A DNA stretch of 40,470 nucleotides, from contig NZ_JAGQTN010000064.1 in the NCBI RefSeq assembly GCF_020438995.1, forward strand, positions 1-40,470. The letters are read 5' to 3'. A program made the translations under genes and the position numbers. Of the stretch, positions 1 to 8,237 are shown piece after piece (positions within the stretch are counted from its first letter, which is position 1; every line of letters begins with the position of its first letter). The notes under the pieces were generated by a model. That model saw only the letters and a program-made list of their open reading frames with translations. It ran no database searches and was not told the origin of the DNA. The DNA is from Gordonia sp. (in: high G+C Gram-positive bacteria). GTDB lineage: Bacteria; Actinomycetota; Actinomycetes; Mycobacteriales; Mycobacteriaceae.

Positions 1-51
1 GGATCTTCTTGATCCCTGAGGAGCAGTCGCGCGACGAAGGAGCCGACCGCG
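1..51. other. window edge after enoyl-CoA hydratase stop
   Basis: No gene can be assigned. Two further frames stay open and look protein-like across positions 1-100: a plus-strand frame ending in TGA at about 107, and a minus-strand frame running off the edge. This may be the end of another element next to, or inside, the 3' end of the enoyl-CoA hydratase gene, but the stretch is too short to identify. Confidence 0.3.
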
Positions 52-1056
52 TCACGAAGGGTCCGGTGACCTTTTGGCTCCCAACGAGATTGAGGTCTGG
101 GTGATCTCGTCGATGAGGCCCCACTCGAGGGCGGTGGCGGAGTCGAGGGTCTTGCCGGAGAGAACCAGGTAGGCGGTGCGGTGGCGGCCGATTCGTCTTG
201 GGACGCTGAACATTCCGCCGGCTCCGGGGACGAGGCCGACGGATAGTTCGGGGAGCCCGAGGACGGTGTCGGGGTGGGCGGAGACAGTGCCGCAGAATGC
301 GGCCATCTCCAGGCCGCTGCCGAGGACCTGACCGTGGAGGTGGGCGCGCAGGGCCGGGCCGAGGCGTTGTCGGAGTGCGAACAGGCCCAGGGCGGGGGAG
401 TGGCGGGTTCGGGCCAGATGTGCCGACGCGGGGTCGTCGAATCCGCCAAAGTCGGCGAGATCGCCACCGCTGCAAAAGGATTTGCCGCTGCCGGTCAGCT
501 CGACGGCGGTGATCGACGGGTCGAGGTGCGCCAGGTTCAGGGCTTCGATGAGCAGGGCCCGCATACCGTCGTTGAAGGCGTTGTGACGGTGGGGGCGATG
601 GAATTCGATGTGTAGGGTGTTGCCGTCGCGGTGATAGCGCAGGGGGGTGGACTCGTCGGGGCGGGCGGTCGACGGGCCGCGCGCGGCCAGCCAGCGGGCG
701 AACTCCGGACCGGCCTGCAGCGTCGAATAGGCCAGGGATTCGACGGTGAGCGCCGGTCGCAGGTCGGCGTGTGTGTCGATGGCGCGCAGGACGTCGTCGC
801 AGGTGGCTGTCGTGATCGGGGATTCGGTGACCCGGCCGGCGATGTCGGTGGCGGTCGCATGCGGGTCGGAGACGGTGACGGCGCGCCGGTCGTCGGTTTT
901 CCTGGTGGTGAGTGTGAAAGTTGCTTTGTCGAGCCAGTATTCGGTATCCGGCGCGGTGAGGTCGTCGGCGATGGCCACGATGGGGACGCCGAACGACGTC
1001 ACCTCGCCCGGTTCCGGGCCGGATGTGGTGTCGACGATGCGGATGGCGGCGGACAT
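52..1056 (-). CDS. enoyl-CoA hydratase/isomerase family protein
   Basis: A 334-residue crotonase-fold protein expected to hydrate or isomerise an acyl-CoA in the cytoplasm. The C-terminal half shows the family signatures: the oxyanion-hole stretch around GSGKSFCSGGDL, then GQVLGSGLEMAAFC, and the helix with LPELSVGLVPGAGG near the active site. The first ~135 residues are an N-terminal extension seen in long actinobacterial homologues. The ATG at 1056 is preferred over an upstream ATG at 1104, which lies inside a hairpin. No Shine-Dalgarno is visible; a CACAAT box 6 nt upstream suggests leaderless transcription. It follows the steroid-type operon but is separated from it by that hairpin, so it may have its own promoter. 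The C-terminus after GLIDEI is short and unlike the family and may be altered. The specific substrate is unknown. Confidence 0.85.
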   Translation of the reverse strand: MSAAIRIVDTTSGPEPGEVTSFGVPIVAIADDLTAPDTEYWLDKATFTLTTRKTDDRRAVTVSDPHATATDIAGRVTESPITTATCDDVLRAIDTHADLRPALTVESLAYSTLQAGPEFARWLAARGPSTARPDESTPLRYHRDGNTLHIEFHRPHRHNAFNDGMRALLIEALNLAHLDPSITAVELTGSGKSFCSGGDLADFGGFDDPASAHLARTRHSPALGLFALRQRLGPALRAHLHGQVLGSGLEMAAFCGTVSAHPDTVLGLPELSVGLVPGAGGMFSVPRRIGRHRTAYLVLSGKTLDSATALEWGLIDEITQTSISLGAKRSPDPS

Positions 1057-1074
1057 TGGATCATTGTGCGCCAC

Positions 1075-1137
1075 AAACCCCACCGCTGCGCCTCGGCATG
1101 ACAATAATTGCGATGCCGGGGCGCAGCGGTGGGGTTT
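1075..1137 (-). terminator. long stem-loop terminator, repeat family copy 1
   Basis: Arms 1075-1099 and 1113-1137 pair over 25 bp with a single G-T type mismatch around a 13-nt loop. The outer stem begins AAACCCCACCGCTG. It lies immediately after the stop of the DapB-like gene and before the enoyl-CoA hydratase start, so it should end transcription from the upstream leftward operon. The same outer stem recurs at 27402-27464. Confidence 0.8.
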
Positions 1138-1146
1138 AGGACACGC

Positions 1147-2232
1147 TCACCCCTTGAACCGTCCCGCGAATGCCCGCAGTGGCAGGTCGTTGCTGGTGAT
1201 GATGCCCGGCCGGGCCGCGACCACTGAACGCAGCGCGTTGAGTGGAGGCATACCGGTGACCGTCATGCCGATCTTGGCGAAGTTGTCCACGTTCGACAGA
1301 TCCATGCCCTTAGGCGGGAAGATCATGTGCTTGCTGTAGACCATCGGGTCGCCGGTGATCTGGGTGATGTAGCAGCCCTTGATATCCCACGACGGATCGG
1401 TGTGCGGGGTCATCTGCCATTCGAGGTTCGACTCGATGCGGGTCACCCCGTCGACGACGCCCTGATAGCTGATGAAGTTGCCGCCGAGCGAACCCTTCGG
1501 CAACTGGTACCAGCCGAGGTCGACATCCTTTGTGCAGGCGCCCAATTCGTAGGTGAAGCGCACCTCGTCGAGTTCGAGGCCGAAGGCGTCGGCCATCAGG
1601 TACACCGAGTCGGCGAACACCGCGGTGTACTTGTACAGCGAATCGGGGATGGTCGGGTCGTCGACGGGCCGGCCGTAGCCGACCGCCTTCCAGGTGTCCA
1701 CCGAATGGTGGCAGGACACATCGACCGATTCGGTGACCGAGATGTGTTCGATCTCAGCGACATCGGCGGTGTGCACGATGCCGAGGATCTGATTGAGGCC
1801 GGGATTCATGCCCGATCCGTAGAACGTGGAGCCGCCGCGTTCGCAGGCCTCGGCGATCAGCTCGGACACCTTGCGGCCCGACGGATGCGGATGGTTTGTG
1901 TCGCGGTGGTATCCGGTGATCCAGTCGGCGGTGGTGACGATGTTGATCCCGGCTTCCAGAACCTTCACGTACAGGTCTTCGTCGGGGAAGACGCCGTGGA
2001 AGGTGAGCACATCGGGTGCGACGGCGATGATCTCCTCGACGGTGCCGGTCGCGGTGACCCTGACCGGGTCGATGCCGACGATCTCGCCGGCGTCACGGCC
2101 GATCTTCTCGGGCGAATAGCAGTGCAGGCCGACGAGTTCGAGATCGGGGTGGCGCTGGATGCGGCCGATGGTCTCGGTGCCCAGATTGCCTGTGGCGACC
2201 TGGAATACGCGGATCTTGTCCGGGTTTGCCAT
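1147..2232 (-). CDS. DapB-N-type NAD(P)H-dependent oxidoreductase
   Basis: A 361-residue protein with an N-terminal Rossmann fold (RVFQVATGNLGTETIGRI, residues ~8-25), resembling the dihydrodipicolinate reductase N-terminal domain family and the amine-dehydrogenase-like proteins common in Mycobacterium, Rhodococcus and Gordonia. It probably reduces or oxidises a substrate with NAD(P)H in the cytoplasm, but the substrate cannot be read from the sequence; it is not the lysine-pathway DapB, which is shorter. The ATG at 2232 has an AGGA ribosome site. It starts 27 nt after the Rieske oxygenase stop, so the two are cotranscribed, and the operon ends at the hairpin 1075-1137. The context (Rieske oxygenase, aldehyde dehydrogenase, KstR-type operator) suggests steroid or related ring degradation. 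Confidence 0.75.
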   Translation of the reverse strand: MANPDKIRVFQVATGNLGTETIGRIQRHPDLELVGLHCYSPEKIGRDAGEIVGIDPVRVTATGTVEEIIAVAPDVLTFHGVFPDEDLYVKVLEAGINIVTTADWITGYHRDTNHPHPSGRKVSELIAEACERGGSTFYGSGMNPGLNQILGIVHTADVAEIEHISVTESVDVSCHHSVDTWKAVGYGRPVDDPTIPDSLYKYTAVFADSVYLMADAFGLELDEVRFTYELGACTKDVDLGWYQLPKGSLGGNFISYQGVVDGVTRIESNLEWQMTPHTDPSWDIKGCYITQITGDPMVYSKHMIFPPKGMDLSNVDNFAKIGMTVTGMPPLNALRSVVAARPGIITSNDLPLRAFAGRFKG

Positions 2233-2259
2233 GGGAGTCCTCTCGGGATGGTTGTGGGG

Positions 2260-3315
2260 TTACGCACTGCCCAGTGCTGCTGCGGCGCGGAGCCGGTCGA
2301 GTTCGGACCGCGGCACGGTCACGAGTTCCTCGGATTCCGGATAGAACTGGGTGGCCCATTGGCGCAGCGCGCGGAATCCGGCGAACTCCTTGCGGGACAG
2401 GGCCGGTGGGTCGGAGTACCGCTGGTGGGACCAGATGTGGATATCGGCCTCGAACTGCTCGATCACGAAGCCCGCCATGACTTCTCCGTACTTGGTGATG
2501 CCCGGCGTGTCTTCCTCACCCGGCTTGCGTCCGATCCACACGGTGAATCGGACGTCGGAGGTGGTCTCGTCGACGGGGGTGACGGCCGGCATCGTGCGAT
2601 TGTCGATCATCCCCCAGCTGCGGGTCACCGACACACCGAGCCCGGCGTTGATGGATTCGACTCCGCTGGTGGCTGATTCGAGTGTGGCACCTTCCTCGAA
2701 GGCGATGGTGAAGTCGACGTACGACACGGGGCCACCGAAATCGTGGCGGGTGAACTCGGGCATGAACGGCGTCTTGTGCACGAACTTGAAGTGCGCGAAG
2801 TCGACGCCGTTCTCCATCACGTACTGCGGATGCAGCTCCAGACCGGGACGGTAGAGGGTCGCGGCGGGAATCGGCGGATAGTAGTCGTCGGCGGTCTTAC
2901 CATCGGAAAAATCAGCGAATATGTCGGGCACATCGAAATACGGTTCCCGGCGCTCAACGTCGTACCAGATCCACACGGCCGCATTGCGTTCGACGGTCGG
3001 ATAGCTGCGGATCCGGCGGCCCTTGTTGGGGTGCTTCTCGTACGGCACACACACATTGCGGCCGTCGGCATTCCATTCCCAGCCGTGGAACGGGCAGACC
3101 AGATTCTCGCCCTCGACGTGCCCGCCGTATCCGAGGTGCGCACCGAGGTGCTCGCAATAGGCGTCGAACACCGACACCCGGCCCGATGCGGACCGCCAGG
3201 CCACCATCTCCCGGCCGAAGTACTTCATCTTGTGGACCGCACCGACGGTGATCTCCGGCGACCAGGCGACCTGGAACCAGCCGGTCGGTTCCATCGACAG
3301 TGGTGGCGGTGCCAT
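2260..3315 (-). CDS. Rieske non-haem iron oxygenase, KshA-related
   Basis: A 351-residue oxygenase component. The Rieske [2Fe-2S] ligands are visible as CEHLGAH and CPFHGW, and the mononuclear iron motif N-x2-D-x2-H-x4-H as NGVDFAHFKFVH. The architecture matches the oxygenase subunits of 3-ketosteroid 9-alpha-hydroxylase and related ring-hydroxylating monooxygenases, which need a separate reductase; no reductase gene is in the window. The start at 3315 (MAPPPLSMEP) has a GGAAGGA ribosome site; the frame stays open upstream without protein-like sequence. It lies between an aldehyde dehydrogenase and a DapB-like oxidoreductase in a leftward operon headed by a KstR-type operator. It is not close enough to classical KshA for me to name it so; a paralogue acting on another sterol or bile-acid intermediate is likely. 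Confidence 0.83.
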   Translation of the reverse strand: MAPPPLSMEPTGWFQVAWSPEITVGAVHKMKYFGREMVAWRSASGRVSVFDAYCEHLGAHLGYGGHVEGENLVCPFHGWEWNADGRNVCVPYEKHPNKGRRIRSYPTVERNAAVWIWYDVERREPYFDVPDIFADFSDGKTADDYYPPIPAATLYRPGLELHPQYVMENGVDFAHFKFVHKTPFMPEFTRHDFGGPVSYVDFTIAFEEGATLESATSGVESINAGLGVSVTRSWGMIDNRTMPAVTPVDETTSDVRFTVWIGRKPGEEDTPGITKYGEVMAGFVIEQFEADIHIWSHQRYSDPPALSRKEFAGFRALRQWATQFYPESEELVTVPRSELDRLRAAAALGSA

Positions 3316-3394
3316 GCGCCGAATCCTTCCGATGCGTGAGCGGGTGATACGAAGCGACCGCCGACTCTCGGAGGGTCGGCGGTCGATCGGGGGT

Positions 3395-4897
3395 TCAGGA
3401 ATCCTGCGGCACCTGATAGCCGGCAGGCAGCATCGTCGACTTGTGCTCGATGAACGCTTCGAGACCCTCGGGTCCGCATTCGCGGCCGATGCCGGAGTTC
3501 TTGTAGCCGCCGAACGGGGAGCCCGGGTCGATGGCGTAGAAGTTGACGCCGAAGGTGCCGGTGCGGATCTTCTCGGAGATCGCGATGCCACGTTCGACGT
3601 CGGCGGTCCACACCGAACCGGCCAGGCCGTAGTCGGAGTCGTTGGCGATGGCGATGGCCTCGTCGACGTCGTCGTAGGCGATGACCGAGATGACGGGTCC
3701 GAAGATCTCCTCCCGCGCGATCACCATGTCGTTGGTGACGCCGGTGAAGATTGTCGGCTTGAGGAAGAAGCCGTCGTCGAGACCTTCCGGACGACCGCCG
3801 TCGAGAACCGCGGTGGCGCCTGCCGCCTTGCCGGCCTCGATGTAGCCCTCGATGCGTTGCCGCTGGCGTTCGCTGATCACCGGGCCGAGCTGGGCGGCCG
3901 GATCGTCGGGAATGCCGACGGTCATCGTCTGGGCGGCGGCCACCATCGCATCGACGATCTCGTCGTGGCGGCTGCGCGGCACCAGGACGCGGGTCTGCGC
4001 GACGCACGCCTGGCCGGTGTTGAACAGGCCGAAAAATGTGAGCATGTAGCCGTTGGCGGCGATGTCGACGTCGTCGAGGACGATCGCGGCCGACTTGCCG
4101 CCCAGTTCCAGCGAGCACCGTTTGAGGTTCTGCGCACAGGCGGCACCGATCGCCTTACCGGCCGCGGTGGAGCCGGTGAAGGTGATCTTGTCGACGCCGG
4201 GATGGTCGACGAGGGCCTTGCCGGTGTCGGCGCCGCCCGGCACCACCGAGATCACGCCTTCGGGTACGCCTGCCTCGGCCATCAGTTCGGCGAGGTAGTT
4301 TGCGACCAGCGGGGTTTCGGGGGCGGGCTTGAGCACGATGGAGCAGCCGGCGGCCAGCGCGGCTCCGAACTTGTTGCACACCAGGAACAGTGGGACGTTC
4401 CAGGCGGTGATCGCGCCGACCACGCCGGCCGGTTCGCGGGTGATGCGGGTGGTGCCGAACAGGCCCTGGCGGTATTCGACCCACGCGTAGTCGCGGGCGG
4501 ACTGGGCGTAGGCACGCAGCACGCCGGTGCCCGGAAGCTGCTGCAGCGTGGCGACGGCCGCTGGTGGCGCACCCATCTCGGCCGACACCAGGGCGGTGAT
4601 CTCGGCGCTGCGCTCCTCGATCAGCGCGGCGGCGCGGTCGAGGACGTCGGCGCGTTCGGCGGGTGAGACACTGCTCCAGATGCCGGAGTCGAAGCTCGCG
4701 CGGGCGGCCTTGACCGCGGCGTCGACGTCGGTGGCGTCGGCCTCGGGGGTGGAGCCGACGCGGACTCCGGTGGCGGGGGAGAAGACTTCGAGGGTGGCGG
4801 TGGAGTGGGGTTCGACCCACCGGCCGCCGATGTAGAGCTGGTTCTGGTCGCCGCCGCCGGTGATGGCTGTTGCTGCGGACTCGACGGTGTCAGTCAT
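3395..4897 (-). CDS. aldehyde dehydrogenase family protein
   Basis: A 500-residue NAD(P)+-dependent aldehyde dehydrogenase, full length for the family. The cofactor motif is FTGSTAAGKAIG, the general-base glutamate is in LELGGKS, and the nucleophilic cysteine is in FNTGQACVAQTR. It oxidises an aldehyde to the acid; in this setting possibly a sterol side-chain or ring-derived aldehyde (inference). The ATG at 4897 is preceded by GGGAG. It is the first gene of the leftward operon, with the KstR-type palindrome 46 nt upstream of its start, so derepression by a steroid-derived ligand is the likely control. An 79-nt gap separates it from the Rieske oxygenase. Confidence 0.9.
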   Translation of the reverse strand: MTDTVESAATAITGGGDQNQLYIGGRWVEPHSTATLEVFSPATGVRVGSTPEADATDVDAAVKAARASFDSGIWSSVSPAERADVLDRAAALIEERSAEITALVSAEMGAPPAAVATLQQLPGTGVLRAYAQSARDYAWVEYRQGLFGTTRITREPAGVVGAITAWNVPLFLVCNKFGAALAAGCSIVLKPAPETPLVANYLAELMAEAGVPEGVISVVPGGADTGKALVDHPGVDKITFTGSTAAGKAIGAACAQNLKRCSLELGGKSAAIVLDDVDIAANGYMLTFFGLFNTGQACVAQTRVLVPRSRHDEIVDAMVAAAQTMTVGIPDDPAAQLGPVISERQRQRIEGYIEAGKAAGATAVLDGGRPEGLDDGFFLKPTIFTGVTNDMVIAREEIFGPVISVIAYDDVDEAIAIANDSDYGLAGSVWTADVERGIAISEKIRTGTFGVNFYAIDPGSPFGGYKNSGIGRECGPEGLEAFIEHKSTMLPAGYQVPQDS

Positions 4898-4943
4898 TGA
4901 AGTGCGCTCCCTGATGTGTTGTGACCCACTACACAGGTCATAC

Positions 4944-4957
4944 TAGAACACGTTCTA
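4944..4957. promoter_or_regulatory. KstR-type operator
   Basis: The 14-mer TAGAACACGTTCTA fits the KstR consensus TNNAACNNGTTNNA exactly, with 6-bp inverted arms around a 2-nt centre. KstR is the TetR-family repressor of cholesterol catabolism in mycobacteria and relatives. The site lies 46 nt before the aldehyde dehydrogenase start and 40 nt before the ABC-F start; the catabolic operon is the obvious target, though the divergent gene could also be affected. Confidence 0.8.
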
Positions 4958-4997
4958 CTTTGTGGGTAGACGCCGGTCCGGTGCGACGATGGTGCCC

Positions 4998-6659
4998 ATG
5001 ACCGCAACCCTCGTCGCCAAGGTCCTTGCCGGTGGTTACGCCCACCGCGTCCTGTTCGACAATCTCGACCTGACCGTCGCGCCCGGTGACGTGATCGGAG
5101 TCGTCGGTGCGAACGGCGCGGGGAAGACGACGCTGCTGCGGATCCTCGCGGGTGATCTCGCGCCGCTGGAGGGGACGGTGTCGCGGACCCCGCCCGACGC
5201 GTTCGTCGGCTGGTTGCCGCAGGAGCATGAGCGTGTCGCGGGGGAGACGGTCGCGCAGTACGTGGCCCGGCGCACCGGCTGTGCGACCGCGACCCTACGG
5301 ATGGACACGGCTGCCGAGGCATTGTCGGACCCGGCCCCGTCCGGCGGCGAGGATCCCAACGACATCTACGCCGCAGCCCTCGACCACTGGCTCGCCACCG
5401 GCGCCGCCGACCTCGACGAACGGCTGCCGGCGGTGCTCGCCGAACTGGGTCTCGATTCTGACGGCATCGACCCTGGATCGGCGCTGATGACCTCGCTCTC
5501 GGGTGGGCAGGCCGCCCGCGTCGGGCTGGCCGCGCTGCTGTGTTCGCGCTTCGACGTCGTGTTGCTCGACGAACCCACCAACGACCTCGACCTCGACGGC
5601 CTGGCCCGGCTCGAAGACGTGGTGCGCGGCCTGCGCGGCGGTGTGGTACTGGTCAGTCACGACCGGGAGTTCCTGTCCCGCAGCGTGACCCGCGTCCTCG
5701 AACTCGACCTCGCCCAGCACACCAACACCGTCTACGGCGGCGGCTACGACAGCTATCTCGACGAACGCGATGTGGCGCGGCGGCACAAACGCGAGGCGTA
5801 CGAGGAATTCGCCGAACAGAAAGCGGATCTGGTCGCCCGGGCCCGAAAACAACGCGAATGGTCGAGCCAGGGCGTGCGCAACGCGATGCGTAAATCCCCC
5901 GACAACGACAAGATCCGCCGCCGCGCAGCCACCGAATCGAGCGAGAAGCAGGCACAGAAGGTGCGGCAGATGGAAAGCCGCATCGCCCGCCTGGACGAGG
6001 TGGAGGAACCGCGTAAGGAATGGGTCCTCGAATTCTCGATCGGTACCGCTCCGCGATCGAGCTCGGTGGTCGCCACCCTCAACAATGCCGTTGTGCGGCA
6101 AGGAGATTTCACCTTCGGCCCGGTGTCGCTGCAGGTGAACGCGGGCGAACGGATCGGCATCACCGGCCCCAACGGTGCCGGAAAGACCACGCTACTGCGA
6201 GTCCTGTTGTGTCACAACGCACCCGACGAGGGAACGGCCACCCTCGGAACCAATGTCGCCATCGGCGAAATCGACCAGGCGCGTGGCCAATTCAACGGAC
6301 CCGAGAAATTGACCGACCGTTTCGAACACCTGATGCCCGACATGTCGATCGCCGACATCCGCACCCTGCTGGCCAAGTTCGGCCTGCGCGCCGACCACGT
6401 CGGCCGCCCCTCCGCCGAACTGTCCCCGGGTGAGCGCACCCGCGCAGGCATGGCCCTGCTTCAGGCCCGCGGCGTCAACGTCCTGGTTCTCGACGAACCC
6501 ACCAACCACCTCGACCTGCCCGCCATCGAACAACTCGAGTCGGCCCTGGACTCCTACGACGGCACAGTCCTTCTGGTCACCCACGACCGCCGCATGCTCG
6601 ACAACGTACGAACCGACCGCCACTGGCACGTCGAGAACGGCCACGTCACCGAGCGGTAG
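4998..6659 (+). CDS. ABC-F family ATPase
   Basis: A 553-residue soluble protein with two ABC ATPase domains and no membrane segments. Domain 1 has Walker A GANGAGKTT, signature LSGGQ and Walker B VVLLDEPTND; domain 2 has GPNGAGKTT, LSPGE and VLVLDEPTNHLD. A basic, charged linker (RKQREWSSQGVRNAMRK and following, residues ~285-340) joins them, as in ABC-F proteins that bind the ribosomal E site and act on stalled translation or antibiotic-bound ribosomes. Whether this one is a housekeeping factor or a resistance factor cannot be decided. The ATG at 4998 is chosen because homologues begin MTATL; no clear Shine-Dalgarno exists and a weak GACGAT box lies 7 nt upstream. Divergent from the KstR-type operon. 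Confidence 0.88.
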   Translation: MTATLVAKVLAGGYAHRVLFDNLDLTVAPGDVIGVVGANGAGKTTLLRILAGDLAPLEGTVSRTPPDAFVGWLPQEHERVAGETVAQYVARRTGCATATLRMDTAAEALSDPAPSGGEDPNDIYAAALDHWLATGAADLDERLPAVLAELGLDSDGIDPGSALMTSLSGGQAARVGLAALLCSRFDVVLLDEPTNDLDLDGLARLEDVVRGLRGGVVLVSHDREFLSRSVTRVLELDLAQHTNTVYGGGYDSYLDERDVARRHKREAYEEFAEQKADLVARARKQREWSSQGVRNAMRKSPDNDKIRRRAATESSEKQAQKVRQMESRIARLDEVEEPRKEWVLEFSIGTAPRSSSVVATLNNAVVRQGDFTFGPVSLQVNAGERIGITGPNGAGKTTLLRVLLCHNAPDEGTATLGTNVAIGEIDQARGQFNGPEKLTDRFEHLMPDMSIADIRTLLAKFGLRADHVGRPSAELSPGERTRAGMALLQARGVNVLVLDEPTNHLDLPAIEQLESALDSYDGTVLLVTHDRRMLDNVRTDRHWHVENGHVTER

Positions 6660-6702
6660 GACTTGGTAAGGGCGACTCTTCTCGAAACGGATCGTCGTCA
6701 GG

Positions 6703-6735
6703 TATCATTATCTGTATGCGTCTCGTTTCACGAGA
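6703..6735 (+). promoter_or_regulatory. abiE promoter and candidate AbiEi operator
   Basis: A TATCAT -10-like hexamer at 6703-6708 is followed by the inverted repeat TCTCGT-TTC-ACGAGA at 6721-6735 (6-bp arms, 3-nt spacer), 11 nt before the abiEi start. A related TCTCGAAACG lies upstream near 6679. AbiEi antitoxins are known to repress their own operon through inverted repeats; assigning these sites to it is inference. Confidence 0.5.
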
Positions 6736-6746
6736 GAGGGGTGAGT

Positions 6747-7301
6747 ATGACGACGGTGACGCCGAGCACGGCCGACCGCGACGGACTGTCGCGCAGCGGC
6801 CTCTATCGTGCTACCCGGGCCGGCCGCTACGAACGGATCGCACGCGGTGTGTACGCATCCGCCGACTCCGCGACGGACTGGGAATGGCTCGAAGCTGCGA
6901 CACGAAGGCCGGACGCAACGATCTGCCTGATCTCGGCGTTGGCGCACCACGACCTGACCGACGCGATCCCGGCAGCCCTTGATATCGCGATTCCGCGCGG
7001 TGCACGCATCCCCGCCACCGAATCGGCTATCACCTGGCATACCTTTGACCAGTCAACTTTCGACCTCGGTCGTGGTGAAGTCACGATCGGTGACACTGAT
7101 CTGACGATCGGCCTGTACTCGCCCGAGCGGTCCATAGCGGACGCGTTCCGGCTACGAGGTGATATCGGGTACGAGATCGGCCGAGACGCGCTCAAAGAGT
7201 GGCTACGGCGGGGCGGCAAACCCGCCAGGCTGATGGAGCTCGCGACCCGGCTACCCCGGGCCAAAGGGCCGATCCTGCGAGCACTGGAGATACTGACATG
7301 A
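6747..7301 (+). CDS. AbiEi-type antitoxin (type IV TA, transcriptional autoregulator)
   Basis: A 184-residue protein with the AbiEi arrangement: a short N-terminal winged-helix region with the SGLYRATRAGRYERIARGVY stretch (residues ~16-35), then an antitoxin domain in which IPRGARIP and the LYSPERSIADAFRLR segment are typical. It is expected to neutralise the downstream nucleotidyltransferase toxin and to repress the operon. The ATG at 6747 has a strong GAGAGGGG ribosome site, better than upstream alternatives. Its stop overlaps the next start as ATGA, so the pair is translationally coupled. Similar modules include Streptococcus AbiE and mycobacterial MenAT. It opens the defence island that continues to hipA. 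Confidence 0.83.
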   Translation: MTTVTPSTADRDGLSRSGLYRATRAGRYERIARGVYASADSATDWEWLEAATRRPDATICLISALAHHDLTDAIPAALDIAIPRGARIPATESAITWHTFDQSTFDLGRGEVTIGDTDLTIGLYSPERSIADAFRLRGDIGYEIGRDALKEWLRRGGKPARLMELATRLPRAKGPILRALEILT

Positions 7302-8149
7302 GTTCAGGGGACGCCGCGTTCCGGAGTATTCAGGCGACGGCGCGCTCGACCGCAGCGAAGACCGGGGTGGCCGCGCCGACTCAGGAGTACCTGATTCGTC
7401 ATGTACTCGAGTCGTTCCTCGAGCGGCTCACCCGTACGAGTCATGCCGATGACTACGTGCTCAAGGGCGGAATTCTACTTGCCGCGTACGGCGTGCGCCG
7501 TCCTACCAAAGACGCTGATGCGAACGCGATCAGTGCCGACGTCACCGCTGCACACGTTGCCGAAGTTGTCCGTGACGTCGCAGATGCGGCGGTTGATGAC
7601 GGCGTCGTCTTCGACATTGACACGATCACCGTGCAAGAGATTCGCGAACGGGCGGAGTATCCCGGCCTGCGAGTGCGGGTGAAGGCGAACATAGGTTCGT
7701 GGCAGGGAGTCGCCCTGTGGGACGTCTCCACCGGAGACCCGATTGTGCCCGCGCCCCGGCGGGTACGTATCGATCGAATCCTTGGTGACCCAATTGAACT
7801 TCTCGGCTACGCGCCGGAGACCACGATCGCGGAAAAGGGCGTGACCATCCTCGAACGCGGCATCACCAGCACTCGGTGGCGCGACTACGTCGACATCGTC
7901 CAGCTCGCCCGGACGGGCGTCGATGCCGACGAACTGCTTCGCTCGGCTCGGGCCGTAGCCCGCTATCGCGGCGTGACGCTTGAGCCGGTCGGCACGCACC
8001 TGGCGGGCTATGCGGCAATCGGCCAGGCCAAATGGGCCGCTTGGCGGCGAAAAGAGCGACTCGAGGCGGTGTGCGAAGCGAACCTCGATGACCAGGCCAC
8101 TCTCGTCGCGTCTTACCTCGATCCCGTGTTTGCCCTCGGACCTGGGTAG
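7298..8149 (+). CDS. AbiEii/MenT-type nucleotidyltransferase toxin
   Basis: A 283-residue nucleotidyltransferase of the AbiEii/AbiGii family. The polymerase-beta-like signature is visible: the lysine and glycines of LKGGILL (K56, G57, G58) followed by the metal-binding D-x-D in TKDADAN (D72, D74). A conserved lysine-rich segment TTIAEKGVTILERG (residues ~190-203) matches the family's second block. Such toxins transfer nucleotides to RNA, for MenT toxins to tRNA acceptor ends, and stop growth or block phage. The start overlaps the antitoxin stop (ATGA), replacing a longer in-frame option at 7199 that would sit inside abiEi. Followed by a 20-bp palindrome and by the convergent STAND gene. Confidence 0.82.
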   Translation: MSSGDAAFRSIQATARSTAAKTGVAAPTQEYLIRHVLESFLERLTRTSHADDYVLKGGILLAAYGVRRPTKDADANAISADVTAAHVAEVVRDVADAAVDDGVVFDIDTITVQEIRERAEYPGLRVRVKANIGSWQGVALWDVSTGDPIVPAPRRVRIDRILGDPIELLGYAPETTIAEKGVTILERGITSTRWRDYVDIVQLARTGVDADELLRSARAVARYRGVTLEPVGTHLAGYAAIGQAKWAAWRRKERLEAVCEANLDDQATLVASYLDPVFALGPG

Positions 8150-8157
8150 CCCGCGAG

Positions 8158-8177
8158 AGCCGTGACCGGTCACGGCT
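8158..8177. repeat. perfect 20-bp palindrome between convergent genes
   Basis: AGCCGTGACC is followed directly by its reverse complement, 8 nt after the abiEii stop. Folded as RNA it would give about an 8-bp stem with a 4-nt loop. It may be a weak bidirectional terminator for the abiE operon and the STAND gene; no T-tract follows. Confidence 0.45.
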
Positions 8178-8237
8178 AGAGTCAAATGTCGACGGTGATG
8201 CCTTGTAGGCGAGACCACTGAGGTGGACGCCGCGCTG

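Noticed and set aside
1327-2676. 449-codon plus-strand open frame
   Set aside because: Shadow of the DapB-like and Rieske genes, which carry clear cofactor motifs.
2260-3591. longer start of the Rieske oxygenase at 3591
   Set aside because: The extra 92 codons are Arg/Ser-rich and overlap the aldehyde dehydrogenase 3' end; a strong ribosome site stands before ATG 3315.
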